Numbered from the stretch's first letter, positions 45,262 to 54,783 are shown. The stretch: DNA of 64,000 nucleotides from an uncultured Microbacterium sp. (GCF_900078385.1 NZ_FLQR01000009.1:62001-126000), one strand, 5' to 3'. The notes: a model not told the origin generated them from the sequence alone. Made by a program: numbers and translations.

Positions 45262-46904
45262 CAGGCGCTCCTTCTTCTCTTGCGCAGCGGGATGCGGACG
45301 GTGAACGTGCTGCCCTCGCCCTCCGCGCTGCGCACGGTGATGTCGCCGCCCTGCTTGCGGACGATTTCCTGGCTGATCGCGAGCCCCAGGCCGCTGCCGT
45401 GCGTCGAGGTGTTGCGGACGGCATCGGCACGGTAGAACCGGTCGAACAGCATCGGGAGCTCGTCCGCCGGGATGCCGGGACCGTCGTCGCCGACGACGAT
45501 CCAGCCGTCGTCGATGTCGGCCGTGAGGCTCACGTGGATGCTGCCGCCGTCGCGGTGGTACTTGACGGCGTTGCTCAGCAGGTTGTCCACGACCTGACGG
45601 ATGCGGACCGGATCGACCCATGCGGAGACCTGCTCGACCGCGGTGGTGTCGATCGTGAGGCCGCGGGCGCGCGCCTGCGCCTGGATCCCCTCCACGGCGG
45701 CGTGGAGGATGGCGGTCAGGTCGGTCTCCTCGCGGTGGAAGGACAGCGCGACACCGCCGCGGGCGTCGGCCGAGGCGGCGAGGATGTCGGCGACGATCGT
45801 GAGCAGCCGGTTCGCGTTGCGCTCGACGACCTCGAGGCTCGACCGTGTGGAGTCCGGCAGGTCGTCGGTGTCCAGCGCCAGGTCGAGGTAGCCGAGGATC
45901 GACGTCAGCGGGGTCCGCAGTTCGTGCGAAACCGATGCGATGAGGTCTTCGCGGGCGCGCAGCGCCGTCACCTCGGCGGTGACGTCGCGGGACACGACGA
46001 GGGCGCCCTCGCTGGACTCGCTCGTCCCGCGCAGGCGTCGCGCCGTCACGCTCAGGGCGCGGCGCCGCGTGCCGGGGGCGCCGTACCAGATCAGTTCGGA
46101 CTCGAACGTCTCGCCCTGCCGCGCCCGGGCGATGGGCTCATCGTCCTCCTCGAGCGGAGTGGAGCCGTCGGCCCCGTAGAGCTTGCGCGCGGATGCCGGA
46201 TCGCCGCCCGCGACGCCCTGCAGACGGGCGTGGGCGTCGTTGGCGACGGGTGTCGTGCCGTCGGCGTCGATGCGGACGACGCCGAAGTCGACGGCATCCA
46301 GCACCTCCGTGACGAGGACCTCCTGGCGTCGTACGCGATCCAGCGTGCGCTTGAGCGCCTCGCCCTGCTTGCTGAGGAGGAGGCGCTGCGCACCCGAGCG
46401 GCGCGATGTGAGGTAGCCGGCGAAGGCGATGGCGGCGATGGCGAGCGGCAGAAGGACCATGGAGGGCCGGAAGTCCGGGCTCGGCACCACGACCCCGGAG
46501 ATCCAGAACGCGGCGCTGACGAAGGCGATGCCGAGGATCGTGCCGAACAGCCCGAAGGAGGAGGCGAGCCACAGCGCCGGGAACACCCAGAGCAGCGCGA
46601 ACCCCGAGCTGGGGCTCGACATCTCGAGCAGCGCGATCGCGGCGATGTCGATCGCGGGCAGGATCGTGATGGCGATCGTGGGAAGTCTGTTCCACGGCAC
46701 CGCGACCGCGACGCCCGTGGCCAGGAAGACCACCACGACGCCCGCGATAAGCAGGTTGACGTCGACGATCGCATTGCTGAGCGCCATCACGACCGTCGCG
46801 ACGAGAGCGACGAGCCCCATCAGGAGCTGGTTGATGCCGGTCACGCGCTCGCGCGTGCGGTCATCTGCGCCTGCACCCGGGGTCCACGGTGCGCGAGCGG
46901 TCAT
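45261..46904 (-). CDS. Sensor histidine kinase (multi-TM, PAS-like, HisKA, HATPase_c)
   Basis: LIASVSHELRTPLTSILGYLDLAL H-box; VDNLLSNAVKYH N-box; VVGDDGPGIP and GSGLGLAISQEIV G-boxes. Confidence 0.92.
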   Translation of the reverse strand: MTARAPWTPGAGADDRTRERVTGINQLLMGLVALVATVVMALSNAIVDVNLLIAGVVVVFLATGVAVAVPWNRLPTIAITILPAIDIAAIALLEMSSPSSGFALLWVFPALWLASSFGLFGTILGIAFVSAAFWISGVVVPSPDFRPSMVLLPLAIAAIAFAGYLTSRRSGAQRLLLSKQGEALKRTLDRVRRQEVLVTEVLDAVDFGVVRIDADGTTPVANDAHARLQGVAGGDPASARKLYGADGSTPLEEDDEPIARARQGETFESELIWYGAPGTRRRALSVTARRLRGTSESSEGALVVSRDVTAEVTALRAREDLIASVSHELRTPLTSILGYLDLALDTDDLPDSTRSSLEVVERNANRLLTIVADILAASADARGGVALSFHREETDLTAILHAAVEGIQAQARARGLTIDTTAVEQVSAWVDPVRIRQVVDNLLSNAVKYHRDGGSIHVSLTADIDDGWIVVGDDGPGIPADELPMLFDRFYRADAVRNTSTHGSGLGLAISQEIVRKQGGDITVRSAEGEGSTFTVRIPLRKRRRSA

Positions 46905-46960
46905 GCATCGACGCTATCGCGGTCCGGCGCCCATCCGCGCCAGCGTCGCCGAGGATGCCG

Positions 46961-46992
46961 AAAGGGCCGGAACCCGAAGGTTCCGGCCCTTT
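46961..46992 (-). terminator. Strong intrinsic-type terminator for rpsA with UUCG tetraloop
   Basis: AAAGGGCCGGAACC CGAA GGTTCCGGCCCTTT perfect 14-bp stem; on the minus strand the loop is UUCG and the stem ends in a U run. Confidence 0.9.
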
Positions 46993-47015
46993 CTGTGCTC
47001 AGGGACGAGCGTGGA

Positions 47016-48476
47016 TCAACGACCCGAGAGCTTCTCGCGGAGAGCCGCGAGAGCCTCGTCGTCGGCGAGGGTGCCACCGGCGCTGCTGTCCGAGGAGAAC
47101 GAGCTCGAGCTGGAGCTCGACGCGGACTCGGCCGGAGCGGCGGCCTCGGCCTCGAGGGCCTTGGCGACGGCAGCCTTGTGCGCCTCCCAGCGACCCTGGG
47201 CAGCGGCGTACTCCTGCTCCCACTTCTCGCGCTGGGCGTCGAAGCCCTCGAGCCACGCGTTGGTCTCGGGGTCGAAGCCCTCGGGGTACTTGTACTCGCC
47301 GTTCTCGTCGTACTCCGTGACCATGCCGTACAGGGCCGGGTCGAACTCGGTGCCGAACGGGTCGACGGACTCGTTGGCCTGCTTGAGCGACAGCGAGATG
47401 CGGCGACGCTCGAGGTCGATGTCGATGATCTTGACGAAGACCTCTTCGCCGACCGACACGACCTGCTCGGCGAGCTCGACGTGCTTGCCGGAGAGCTCCG
47501 AGATGTGCACGAGGCCCTCGATGCCGTCCGCGACGCGCACGAACGCACCGAACGGAACGAGCTTGGTGACCTTGCCCGGTGCGACCTGACCGATCGCGTG
47601 GGTGCGGGCGAAGACCTGCCACGGGTCCTCCTGCGTCGCCTTGAGCGACAGGGAGACGCGCTCGCGGTCCAGGTCGACCTCGAGGATCTCGACGGTGACT
47701 TCCTGGCCCACCTCGACGACCTCGGAGGCGTGCTCGATGTGCTTCCAGGACAGCTCGGAGACGTGCACGAGGCCGTCCACGCCGCCCAGGTCGACGAAGG
47801 CGCCGAAGTTGACGATCGACGACACGACACCCTTGCGGACCTGACCCTTGTGCAGGTTGTTCAGGAACGTGGTGCGCGACTCGGACTGCGTCTGCTCGAG
47901 CAGGGCGCGGCGCGAGAGCACGACGTTGTTGCGGTTCTTGTCCAGCTCGAGGATCTTGGCCTCGATCTCCTGGCCGAGGTACGGCGTGAGGTCGCGGACA
48001 CGGCGCAGCTCGATGAGCGAAGCCGGGAGGAAGCCACGGAGGCCGATGTCGACGATGAGGCCGCCCTTGACGACCTCGATGACCGAACCGGTGACGACGC
48101 CGTCGTTCTCCTTGATCTTCTCGACGTCTCCCCAGGCACGCTCGTACTGTGCGCGCTTCTTGGAGAGGATGAGGCGGCCTTCCTTGTCCTCCTTCTGGAG
48201 AACGAGGGCTTCGACCTCGTCGCCGACCTTGACGACCTCGTTGGGGTCGACGTCGTGCTTGATGGAAAGCTCACGCGAGGGGATGACACCCTCGGTCTTG
48301 TAGCCGACGTCGAGGAGGACCTCGTCGCGGTCGATCTTCACGACGGTGCCTTCGATGAGGTCTCCGTCGTTGAAGAACTTCAGGGTCTTTTCGACCGCGG
48401 CCAGGAAGTCCTCAGCAGATCCGATGTCGTTGATGGCGACCTGCTTGATGGCCGGGGCGGTCGTTGCGGTAGTCAT
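47016..48476 (-). CDS. rpsA: 30S ribosomal protein S1
   Basis: Four S1 repeats (VDIGLRGFLPASLIELRRVRDL, VNFGAFVDLGGVDGLVHVSELSWKHI, VPFGAFVRVADGIEGLVHISELSGKHV). Confidence 0.97.
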   Translation of the reverse strand: MTTATTAPAIKQVAINDIGSAEDFLAAVEKTLKFFNDGDLIEGTVVKIDRDEVLLDVGYKTEGVIPSRELSIKHDVDPNEVVKVGDEVEALVLQKEDKEGRLILSKKRAQYERAWGDVEKIKENDGVVTGSVIEVVKGGLIVDIGLRGFLPASLIELRRVRDLTPYLGQEIEAKILELDKNRNNVVLSRRALLEQTQSESRTTFLNNLHKGQVRKGVVSSIVNFGAFVDLGGVDGLVHVSELSWKHIEHASEVVEVGQEVTVEILEVDLDRERVSLSLKATQEDPWQVFARTHAIGQVAPGKVTKLVPFGAFVRVADGIEGLVHISELSGKHVELAEQVVSVGEEVFVKIIDIDLERRRISLSLKQANESVDPFGTEFDPALYGMVTEYDENGEYKYPEGFDPETNAWLEGFDAQREKWEQEYAAAQGRWEAHKAAVAKALEAEAAAPAESASSSSSSSFSSDSSAGGTLADDEALAALREKLSGR

Positions 48477-48699
48477 GTAGTGGGTTGTCCTTGTTGGGTT
48501 GGGGTGTCGGGCTTCACGCTGTCAGCGACATCCGACGTGCAAGAGCGATCGGATGCCTCGAGCCGAAGCGGTTGGAGTTTGATTGCGATGTCAACAGAGC
48601 ATGGCGAAACAGCCACACGAGTGACAGTCCAGGGTACCAGAATCCGGGCCCGTCCATCGGGAGGGGCGACGGTCGTGGCGCGCTCATTACGCTGACACC

Positions 48700-48921
48700 G
48701 TGGATGAACTGCAGCCGGGCGTGTACCGCCATTTCAAAGGCGCCCGTTACGAGGTCATCGCCCTGGCGCGGCACAGCGAGACCGAGGAGACCATGGTCCT
48801 CTACCGCCCGCTCGTCGGAGACCCGGCGCTGTGGGTGCGGCCGCTCGCCATGTGGAACGAGCATGTGAGCCGCGACGACTACCGGGGGCCGCGCTTCGTG
48901 CGCGAGGACGCGTCGGTCTAG
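48700..48921 (+). CDS. DUF1653-like protein
   Basis: GVYRHFKGARYEVIALARHSETEETMVLYRPLVGDPALWVRPLAMW. Confidence 0.85.
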   Translation: MDELQPGVYRHFKGARYEVIALARHSETEETMVLYRPLVGDPALWVRPLAMWNEHVSRDDYRGPRFVREDASV

Positions 48922-49361
48922 CGCTCGACGACCTCGGACTCGTCGACCTCGCCGTCGAGATACCACCAGCGCTCGCGCTCGAAGACGAACCGGCTCGTCT
49001 CCTGCAGGATGCCGCGGGCGCCGTCGGGGCCGACCCAGTGGGCGCGGAACTCGACGAGGCCGCGCGTGTCCGTCGCCTGCCCGGCCTCCGTACGACGGAT
49101 CTCGAGGCTCTCCCAGCGCGTCGCGTCGTCGAGGCTGAGATCCGTGGGCCGGGTGGACGGATGCCACGTCGCCGCGAGGTGGTCGACGTCGCCGAGCGCG
49201 AACGCCGTGTAGCGCGACCGCATGAGCGCCTCCGCCGTCGCGGCGGGGGTGCCGGCGAGGACGGGTCCGCAGCAGTCGCCGAAGGCGGCGCGCCCGCAGG
49301 GGCATGTCGACGCCGCCCGTGGCCGGCGGCCTCGGCGTGACGCAGCTGCTCCGAACGACAT
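48918..49361 (-). CDS. YchJ-family (UPF0225) SEC-C-type protein
   Basis: CPCGRAAFGDCCGPVLAGTPAATAEALMRSRYTAFALGDVDHLAATWHPSTRP. Confidence 0.9.
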   Translation of the reverse strand: MSFGAAASRRGRRPRAASTCPCGRAAFGDCCGPVLAGTPAATAEALMRSRYTAFALGDVDHLAATWHPSTRPTDLSLDDATRWESLEIRRTEAGQATDTRGLVEFRAHWVGPDGARGILQETSRFVFERERWWYLDGEVDESEVVER

Positions 49362-49434
49362 GGCGCACCTCCCCCACCGACGGTAGTCGAGGCGACGGGT
49401 GATGCATCGGCGCCGTTGGTCGTTCGCCCTTGAC

Positions 49435-49483
49435 CCGCGCCGAAGTGCGGGTGGCGAGGCGCCGCACCCGCATTTCGGCGCGG
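49435..49483. repeat. Intergenic palindromic hairpin element, copy C
   Basis: CCGCGCCGAAGTGCGGGTG / CACCCGCATTTCGGCGCGG (18/19 complementary) around GGCGCC. Confidence 0.8.
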
Positions 49484-49507
49484 ATGAATCATCGGCCCGC
49501 CGTTGAC

Positions 49508-49556
49508 CCGTGCCAAGGTGCGGGTCCCGAGGCGCCGCACCCGCATTTCGGCGCGG
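49508..49556. repeat. Intergenic palindromic hairpin element, copy D
   Basis: CCGTGCCAAGGTGCGGGT / ACCCGCATTTCGGCGCGG; right half and GAGGCGCCGCACCCGCATTTCGGCGCGGATGAA identical to copy C. Confidence 0.8.
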
Positions 49557-49720
49557 ATGAACGCTGAGGGGGCGGTGTCCGCCCGGGCGACGAGTGCGCC
49601 GTGCGCCGACTTCCCGTCGACATCCGCAGCGTGTCCTCCCCATCGGCCGGTTCGTGCATGGCGCAACCGCGGCTGTGGAGAACCCTCGAACGCGTCAGCG
49701 GAGGTGGCTAACGTGGGCAC

Positions 49721-50254
49721 ATGTTCGTCCGAAGTCGCCGAATGGCGGGCGTGTGGGCCATCGCGGTCCTCGCGCTTGCGCTGACGACCGGGTGCATGCC
49801 TGAGCCGGAGCCGACTCCGTCGCCGACGGGTTTCGCGTCCGAGGAGGAGGCGTTCGCCGCCGCCGAGGAGACGTACCGCGCATACGTGGACGCGCTCAAC
49901 CAGGTCGATCTCTCGGATCCAGAGACTTTCGAGCCCGTGTACGCGCTGACAACTGGCGAAGCATTGAATACCGAGAAGACCTCCCTCACTTCGATGCACG
50001 CGAACGATTGGACCGTCTCGGGGAACACGCTGGTGGGCGGCCTCTTCGTCGGCGGCACGCGAAACTCGCCCACTGCGGTGGTCTGTCTTGATGTAACGGA
50101 AGTGGAAGTTAGGGACGCAGAGGGCGTCTCTCAAGTGGCGCCGGAGCGACGAGACCGATACGCACTAGACGTCCGGTTCACCGCTGGCGGTCATTCACCG
50201 ACGGGCCTGCTGATCGAGCAGAGTAGAGCCGTAGAGGACGAGCGATGCGAATAG
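49721..50254 (+). CDS. Hypothetical lipoprotein
   Basis: MAGVWAIAVLALALTTGCMPEPEPTPSPTGFASEEEAFAAAEETYRAYVDALN lipobox plus NTF2-like helix start. Confidence 0.72.
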   Translation: MFVRSRRMAGVWAIAVLALALTTGCMPEPEPTPSPTGFASEEEAFAAAEETYRAYVDALNQVDLSDPETFEPVYALTTGEALNTEKTSLTSMHANDWTVSGNTLVGGLFVGGTRNSPTAVVCLDVTEVEVRDAEGVSQVAPERRDRYALDVRFTAGGHSPTGLLIEQSRAVEDERCE

Positions 50255-51015
50255 TTCCCTCCGCGTTGCTGACCCTCCTGCTCGCGTTCGCTGCTACGGC
50301 TCCCGCATACGCTGCAGGAGGCTGTGTGGGGTCCTCCACCTGGACCAACTGCGATGTCACCAACACCGGCACCTCCGTCGAGATCGGGGCATCGCACGAC
50401 ACGCCGGGCCGCGGAGGCGGCGGCGGGGGCGATCAGGGCGTCACCGAACCTCCTTCTGGCGGAGACGGCGGCGGCGGCACTGTCCCGGAGTGCACCGGCC
50501 TGTGCCGGGGCAACTACGAGGTCGAGCTCATCCGTGACGTGACGCTCAGCGACCTCGCGTCGTTCGCGCCGGATGCCCCGCCGCTCACGGGCCAGCCGGC
50601 GGGCGTCGCGATCGTGGGGATGCCGGCGAACTTCGTCGTCGACGCCCACGCACACACGGTCACCGGCGAGCTCTTCGACCTGCCGGTCCGCGTCCGGTTC
50701 ACGCCGGCCTCGTATCTCTTCGTGCACGGCGACGGCAGCGCGCGCGAAGCGTCGACCGGCGGGCAGACGTGGGAGGAGCTCGGGCAGGCGCAGCTCAGCG
50801 CGACGGCGACCAGTCACGCCTACGGGTCCCGCGGCACGTTCACGGCGCGCGCCGCCGTCCGCTACGCCGCAGCCGTCGACTTCGGCAACGGATGGGCGCC
50901 CGTCCCCGGCGTCCTGGAGCTGTCGACCGGTGGCTACACGGTCGATGTCCTCGAAGTGCGCACGGCGCTCGTCGACCGCACCTGCATCGAAGACCCCGGC
51001 GGCCCCGGGTGCTGA
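50245..51015 (+). CDS. Secreted protein with Gly-rich linker and C-terminal beta-rich domain, unknown function
   Basis: Signal peptide MRIVPSALLTLLLAFAATAPAYAA, GRGGGGGGDQ...GGDGGGG linker, terminal CIEDPGGPGC; overlaps upstream lipoprotein gene by 10 bp. Confidence 0.72.
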   Translation: MRIVPSALLTLLLAFAATAPAYAAGGCVGSSTWTNCDVTNTGTSVEIGASHDTPGRGGGGGGDQGVTEPPSGGDGGGGTVPECTGLCRGNYEVELIRDVTLSDLASFAPDAPPLTGQPAGVAIVGMPANFVVDAHAHTVTGELFDLPVRVRFTPASYLFVHGDGSAREASTGGQTWEELGQAQLSATATSHAYGSRGTFTARAAVRYAAAVDFGNGWAPVPGVLELSTGGYTVDVLEVRTALVDRTCIEDPGGPGC

Positions 51016-51048
51016 CGGGGTGTCGTCCTCGCGTGTCAGGATGAGGCC

Positions 51049-51966
51049 GTGACCGACCGCCTCATGCTGCTCGACACCGCGAGCCTCTACTTCCGCGCGT
51101 TCTACGGCGTCCCCGACACCGTCAAGGCGCCCGACGGCCGCCCCGTCAACGCGGCGCGCGGCCTGCTCGACATGATCGCGAAGCTCGTCACCACCTACGA
51201 GCCGACCCACCTCATCGCGTGCTGGGACGACGACTGGCGGCCGCAGTGGCGCGTCGACCTCATCCCCAGCTACAAGACGCACCGCGTCGCCGTGGTGGTG
51301 GAGGGGGCACCCGACATCGAGGTCGTCCCCGACCCACTGGAGATCCAGATCCCGGTGATCCGTGAAGCGCTGTCGACGTTCGGCATCCCGATCATCGGAC
51401 GGGCCGACCACGAGGCCGACGACATCATCGGCAGCCTCGCGACGCAATCGTCCCTCGCCGTCGATGTGGTCACCGGCGACCGCGACCTCTTCCAGCTCGT
51501 CGACGACGAGACGGACGTCCGGGTCATCTACACCGGGCGCGGGATGAGCAACCTCGAAGTGCTCACCGACGCGACCGTCGTCGCGAAGTACGGCATCCTG
51601 CCTGCGCAGTATGCGGACTTCGCCGCGCTGCGAGGCGACCCCTCCGACGGCCTTCCCGGAGTCCCGGGCATCGGCGAGAAGACCGGCGCGAGCCTCCTCG
51701 CGGCCCACGGCGACCTCGCCGGCATCATCGCCGCGGCTCACGCCGGAACGGGGCTGACGGCCGGCATCCGCGCGAAGATCCTCGCCGCCGACGACTATCT
51801 CGCCGTCGCGCCCGCCGTCGTGCAGGTCGTGCGCGACCTCGACCTCGGCGACGTCGACGGGCGCATCGCGGACCCCGACGACGCGACGGTCGCGGCGCTC
51901 GCCGCGAAGTGGGCGCTGGGTTCCTCGGCGACGCGCGCGCAGACCGCCCTCGCCGCACGCGCCTGA
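51049..51966 (+). CDS. 5'-3' exonuclease (PIN/flap-type, Pol I 5' nuclease-like)
   Basis: MLLDTASLYFRAFYGVPDTVKAPDGRPVNAARGLLDMI, ADHEADDIIGSLA, VTGDRDLFQLVDD, LPGVPGIGEKTGASLL. Confidence 0.93.
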   Translation: MTDRLMLLDTASLYFRAFYGVPDTVKAPDGRPVNAARGLLDMIAKLVTTYEPTHLIACWDDDWRPQWRVDLIPSYKTHRVAVVVEGAPDIEVVPDPLEIQIPVIREALSTFGIPIIGRADHEADDIIGSLATQSSLAVDVVTGDRDLFQLVDDETDVRVIYTGRGMSNLEVLTDATVVAKYGILPAQYADFAALRGDPSDGLPGVPGIGEKTGASLLAAHGDLAGIIAAAHAGTGLTAGIRAKILAADDYLAVAPAVVQVVRDLDLGDVDGRIADPDDATVAALAAKWALGSSATRAQTALAARA

Positions 51967-51991
51967 CGCGCCTGACGCTCCTGACGCCGCG

Positions 51992-52984
51992 TCAATCGCG
52001 CGCGGTCCACTCCCGCAGACGCTCGAGCGACCACGTCGTGACGATGCGCTCGGCCGGAACGCCGGCCGCCTCCGCCCGCGCAGCCCCGTAGTCGATCAGG
52101 GACAGCTGTCCGGGCGCATGCGCGTCGGAGTCGATGGAGAACAGGCACCCCTCGGCGAGAGCGATCGCGATCAGCTCGTCCGGCGGGTCCTCGCGTTCCG
52201 GACGCGAGTTGATCTCGACCGCGACCCCGTGCGCCGCGCATGCGGCGAACACGGCCTGCGGGTCGAAGGTCGACGGCGGACGCTCGCCCCGCGATCCCCG
52301 GATCAGTCGCCCCGTGACGTGCCCGAGGACATCGACCCGCGGGTCGGACACGGCCGCGACGAGGCGCCTCGTCATCGGGTGGTGCTCCATCCGCAGCTTC
52401 GAGTGCGCGGAGGCGACGACGACGTCCAGCTCGTCGAGAAGGCCCTCCTCCTGATCGAGGGCGCCGTCGTCCAGGATGTCGACCTCGATGCCCGTGAGGA
52501 GCGTGAAGCCGTCGCCCCGGAAGCCCGCGACCACCTCGAGCTGCGCGCGGAGACGCTCCGGGGACAGTCCCCGCGCCACGGTGAGCCGAGGCGAGTGGTC
52601 CGTGAGGGCGAGGTACTCGTGGCCGAGGGCGCGGGCCGCGTCGACCATGAGGTCGATGGGCGTCAACCCGTCCGACCACTCCGAGTGGCTGTGCAGGTCG
52701 CCGCGCAGCAGCGCCCGCAGGCGGGACGTCTCGGTCGGTTCGTTGCGTGCGCGGAGTTCCGCGAGATAATCCGGGACCCCGCCGGCGAGCGCCTGCTGGA
52801 TCACCGCGAACGTCGAGTCGCCGATGCCCTTGCGACGCCGCAGCGCCGCCGAATCCCTCAGGTCGGCGTCGCCGAGACCCGCGATCGCGTCGGACGCGGC
52901 GCGGAACGCCTTCGACTTGTAGCGCGAAGACCGCTCACGCTCCAGGAGCGTGGCGATCTCGTTCAGCGCATCGACCGGGTGCAC
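51992..52984 (-). CDS. PHP domain protein (PolX C-terminal-like phosphoesterase with helix-hairpin region)
   Basis: LRGDLHSHSEWSDGLTPIDLMVDAARALGHEYLALTDHSPRL, VVASAHSKLRM, VDVLGHVTGRL. Confidence 0.9.
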   Translation of the reverse strand: MHPVDALNEIATLLERERSSRYKSKAFRAASDAIAGLGDADLRDSAALRRRKGIGDSTFAVIQQALAGGVPDYLAELRARNEPTETSRLRALLRGDLHSHSEWSDGLTPIDLMVDAARALGHEYLALTDHSPRLTVARGLSPERLRAQLEVVAGFRGDGFTLLTGIEVDILDDGALDQEEGLLDELDVVVASAHSKLRMEHHPMTRRLVAAVSDPRVDVLGHVTGRLIRGSRGERPPSTFDPQAVFAACAAHGVAVEINSRPEREDPPDELIAIALAEGCLFSIDSDAHAPGQLSLIDYGAARAEAAGVPAERIVTTWSLERLREWTARD

Positions 52985-52992
52985 AGGCGGAG

Positions 52993-53014
52993 AGGGCCCG
53001 CTCGCGCGGGCCCT
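52993..53014 (-). terminator. Hairpin downstream of 53021..53515
   Basis: AGGGCCCGC TCGC GCGGGCCCT perfect 9-bp stem. Confidence 0.6.
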
Positions 53015-53020
53015 GCCGGC

Positions 53021-53515
53021 TCAGGCCGTCGCGACCGTCGATCGACGGACGACGACGGGGATCGACGCGAGGCGATGGATCGCCCAGCCGAAGAGGATCG
53101 ACAAGACGCCGATGCCCATGGCGAAGGCGGCCACGCCGAACGACACGACGGACGTGAACAGCGACGCGCGGAGGAACGACGCGTTCATCATGGTCGCGCG
53201 CACCGGGTCTTCGCGGTCGAGCTCGGCGTACGTCTTGCCGCCGGATGCCTCGAGCGCGTGGTGCTGGATGATGTCGGCCTGCACGAATGCCGTGAAGGGG
53301 CCGGCGACCGTCTGGCCCTGGAAGGCCATCGCGTCGTCGGGGACGACGATGTTCTCGGCGCGGAGCTGGCTGGAGACCATCACCCAGACGACGATGCCGA
53401 CGATGATGAGGGCGAGGCCACCGAGGATGCCGAGGATGCCGACGACCTTGACGAGGCCGGCCTTCTTCTCGGGCGACTCGATCGTGTCGGCGGTGCCGAC
53501 CGCTGCTTCTGACAT
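53021..53515 (-). CDS. Two-TM membrane protein, unknown function
   Basis: AGLVKVVGILGILGGLALIIVGIVVWVMVSSQL... and ASLFTSVVSFGVAAFAMGIGVLSILFGWAIHRL. Confidence 0.75.
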   Translation of the reverse strand: MSEAAVGTADTIESPEKKAGLVKVVGILGILGGLALIIVGIVVWVMVSSQLRAENIVVPDDAMAFQGQTVAGPFTAFVQADIIQHHALEASGGKTYAELDREDPVRATMMNASFLRASLFTSVVSFGVAAFAMGIGVLSILFGWAIHRLASIPVVVRRSTVATA

Positions 53516-53674
53516 GGGGTTCCTCTCGGGAGACCGGGTGTTGCGATCACGGTAGCGCCTGGCGCGCGACGGTCAACAGGGTCGGGCGCCGTGCTTAATC
53601 CCCTGGTCGACAGCCGGATGGCGTGCGTTACTCCTCGTGAGCGCTCCGTCCTCGGGGCCGGTCGCGCCCGGATG

Positions 53675-54736
53675 TCAGGCTGTGGAGCGCGCGGTCGCCT
53701 CCACCCAGGCGTCCAGCTTCGCGGCGGCCGCACCCGAGTCGATGGTCTCCGCCGCCGCATCGCGCGCCTCGGCGAGGCGCTCGACGATGGGGCGCTGCAC
53801 CTGCGCGGCATCCTGGAACAGCCGGTAGGACACGATGCCCGCCGCGGCGTTCAGCAGCACGATGTCGCGCACGGGCCCGGCCTCCCCCTGCAGCACGCGG
53901 TGGACGACGCCGGCGTTGTGGGCGGCGTCGCCGCCCAGCAGGTCGTCGATGTCGGCGAGCGGGATGCCGATGTCGCGCGGGTCGAGGTCGTGCTCGTGGA
54001 CGTCGCCGCGACTGATCTCCCACACGCGGCTGTGCCCCGTGGTCGTGAGCTCGTCCAGGCCGTCGTCCCCGCGGAAGACGAGGGCCGTGGCACCGCGTGT
54101 GCGGAAGACCCCCGTGATGAGGGGCACGCGGTCGAGGCTCGCGACGCCGACGGCGTTCGCCTCGGCACGTGCGGGGTTGCAGAGGGGTCCGAGGAAGTTG
54201 AAGACGGTGGGAACGCCGAGCTCCGCACGGGTCGGCCCGGCGTGGCGGAAGCCCGGGTGGAAGGCCGACGCGAAGGCGAACGTGATGCCGACCTCGCCGA
54301 GAACCTCCGCGACGCGCTCGGGGCTGAGCGCCAGGTCGATCCCGAGGGCACCCAGCACATCGGACGATCCGGATGCCGAACTGGCTGCCTTGTTCCCGTG
54401 CTTGACGACGGGGATGCCGCTGGCCGCGGCGACGATCGCGGACATCGTCGAGATGTTCACGGTGCCGAACCGGTCACCGCCCGTCCCCACGATGTCGAGG
54501 ACCTCGGCAGGCACCGGAAGCGGCAGCGCGGCCTCCAGGATGGCGTCGCGGAAGCCCACGATCTCGTCGACGGTCTCCCCCTTCGCACGCAGCGCGATCA
54601 GGAATCCGGCGAGCTGGGAGGGGGTGGCCTCGCCGGCCATCACCTTCCGCATCGCCCAGGTCGATTCGGACACGCTGAGATCGCGTCGGTCGAGGATCGT
54701 GGTGAGAATCTCGGGCCATGAGTAGAGCTCCGCCAT
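53675..54736 (-). CDS. trpD: Anthranilate phosphoribosyltransferase
   Basis: [53 protein letters not shown]. Confidence 0.96.
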   Translation of the reverse strand: MAELYSWPEILTTILDRRDLSVSESTWAMRKVMAGEATPSQLAGFLIALRAKGETVDEIVGFRDAILEAALPLPVPAEVLDIVGTGGDRFGTVNISTMSAIVAAASGIPVVKHGNKAASSASGSSDVLGALGIDLALSPERVAEVLGEVGITFAFASAFHPGFRHAGPTRAELGVPTVFNFLGPLCNPARAEANAVGVASLDRVPLITGVFRTRGATALVFRGDDGLDELTTTGHSRVWEISRGDVHEHDLDPRDIGIPLADIDDLLGGDAAHNAGVVHRVLQGEAGPVRDIVLLNAAAGIVSYRLFQDAAQVQRPIVERLAEARDAAAETIDSGAAAAKLDAWVEATARSTA

Positions 54737-54783
54737 GGAGATCGATCCTATCGGCACTCTTCCGGCGCACTCTCGGCAGCTTC

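Noticed and set aside
45399-48695. 1098-aa plus-strand ORF antisense to the histidine kinase and rpsA
   Set aside because: Antisense-frame artefact (DLDDL/EDVDLEV-rich); both sense genes are certain.
53021-53515. Annotation as aromatic ring-opening dioxygenase LigA
   Set aside because: That name is often propagated for such two-TM proteins, but nothing in the sequence supports a dioxygenase.
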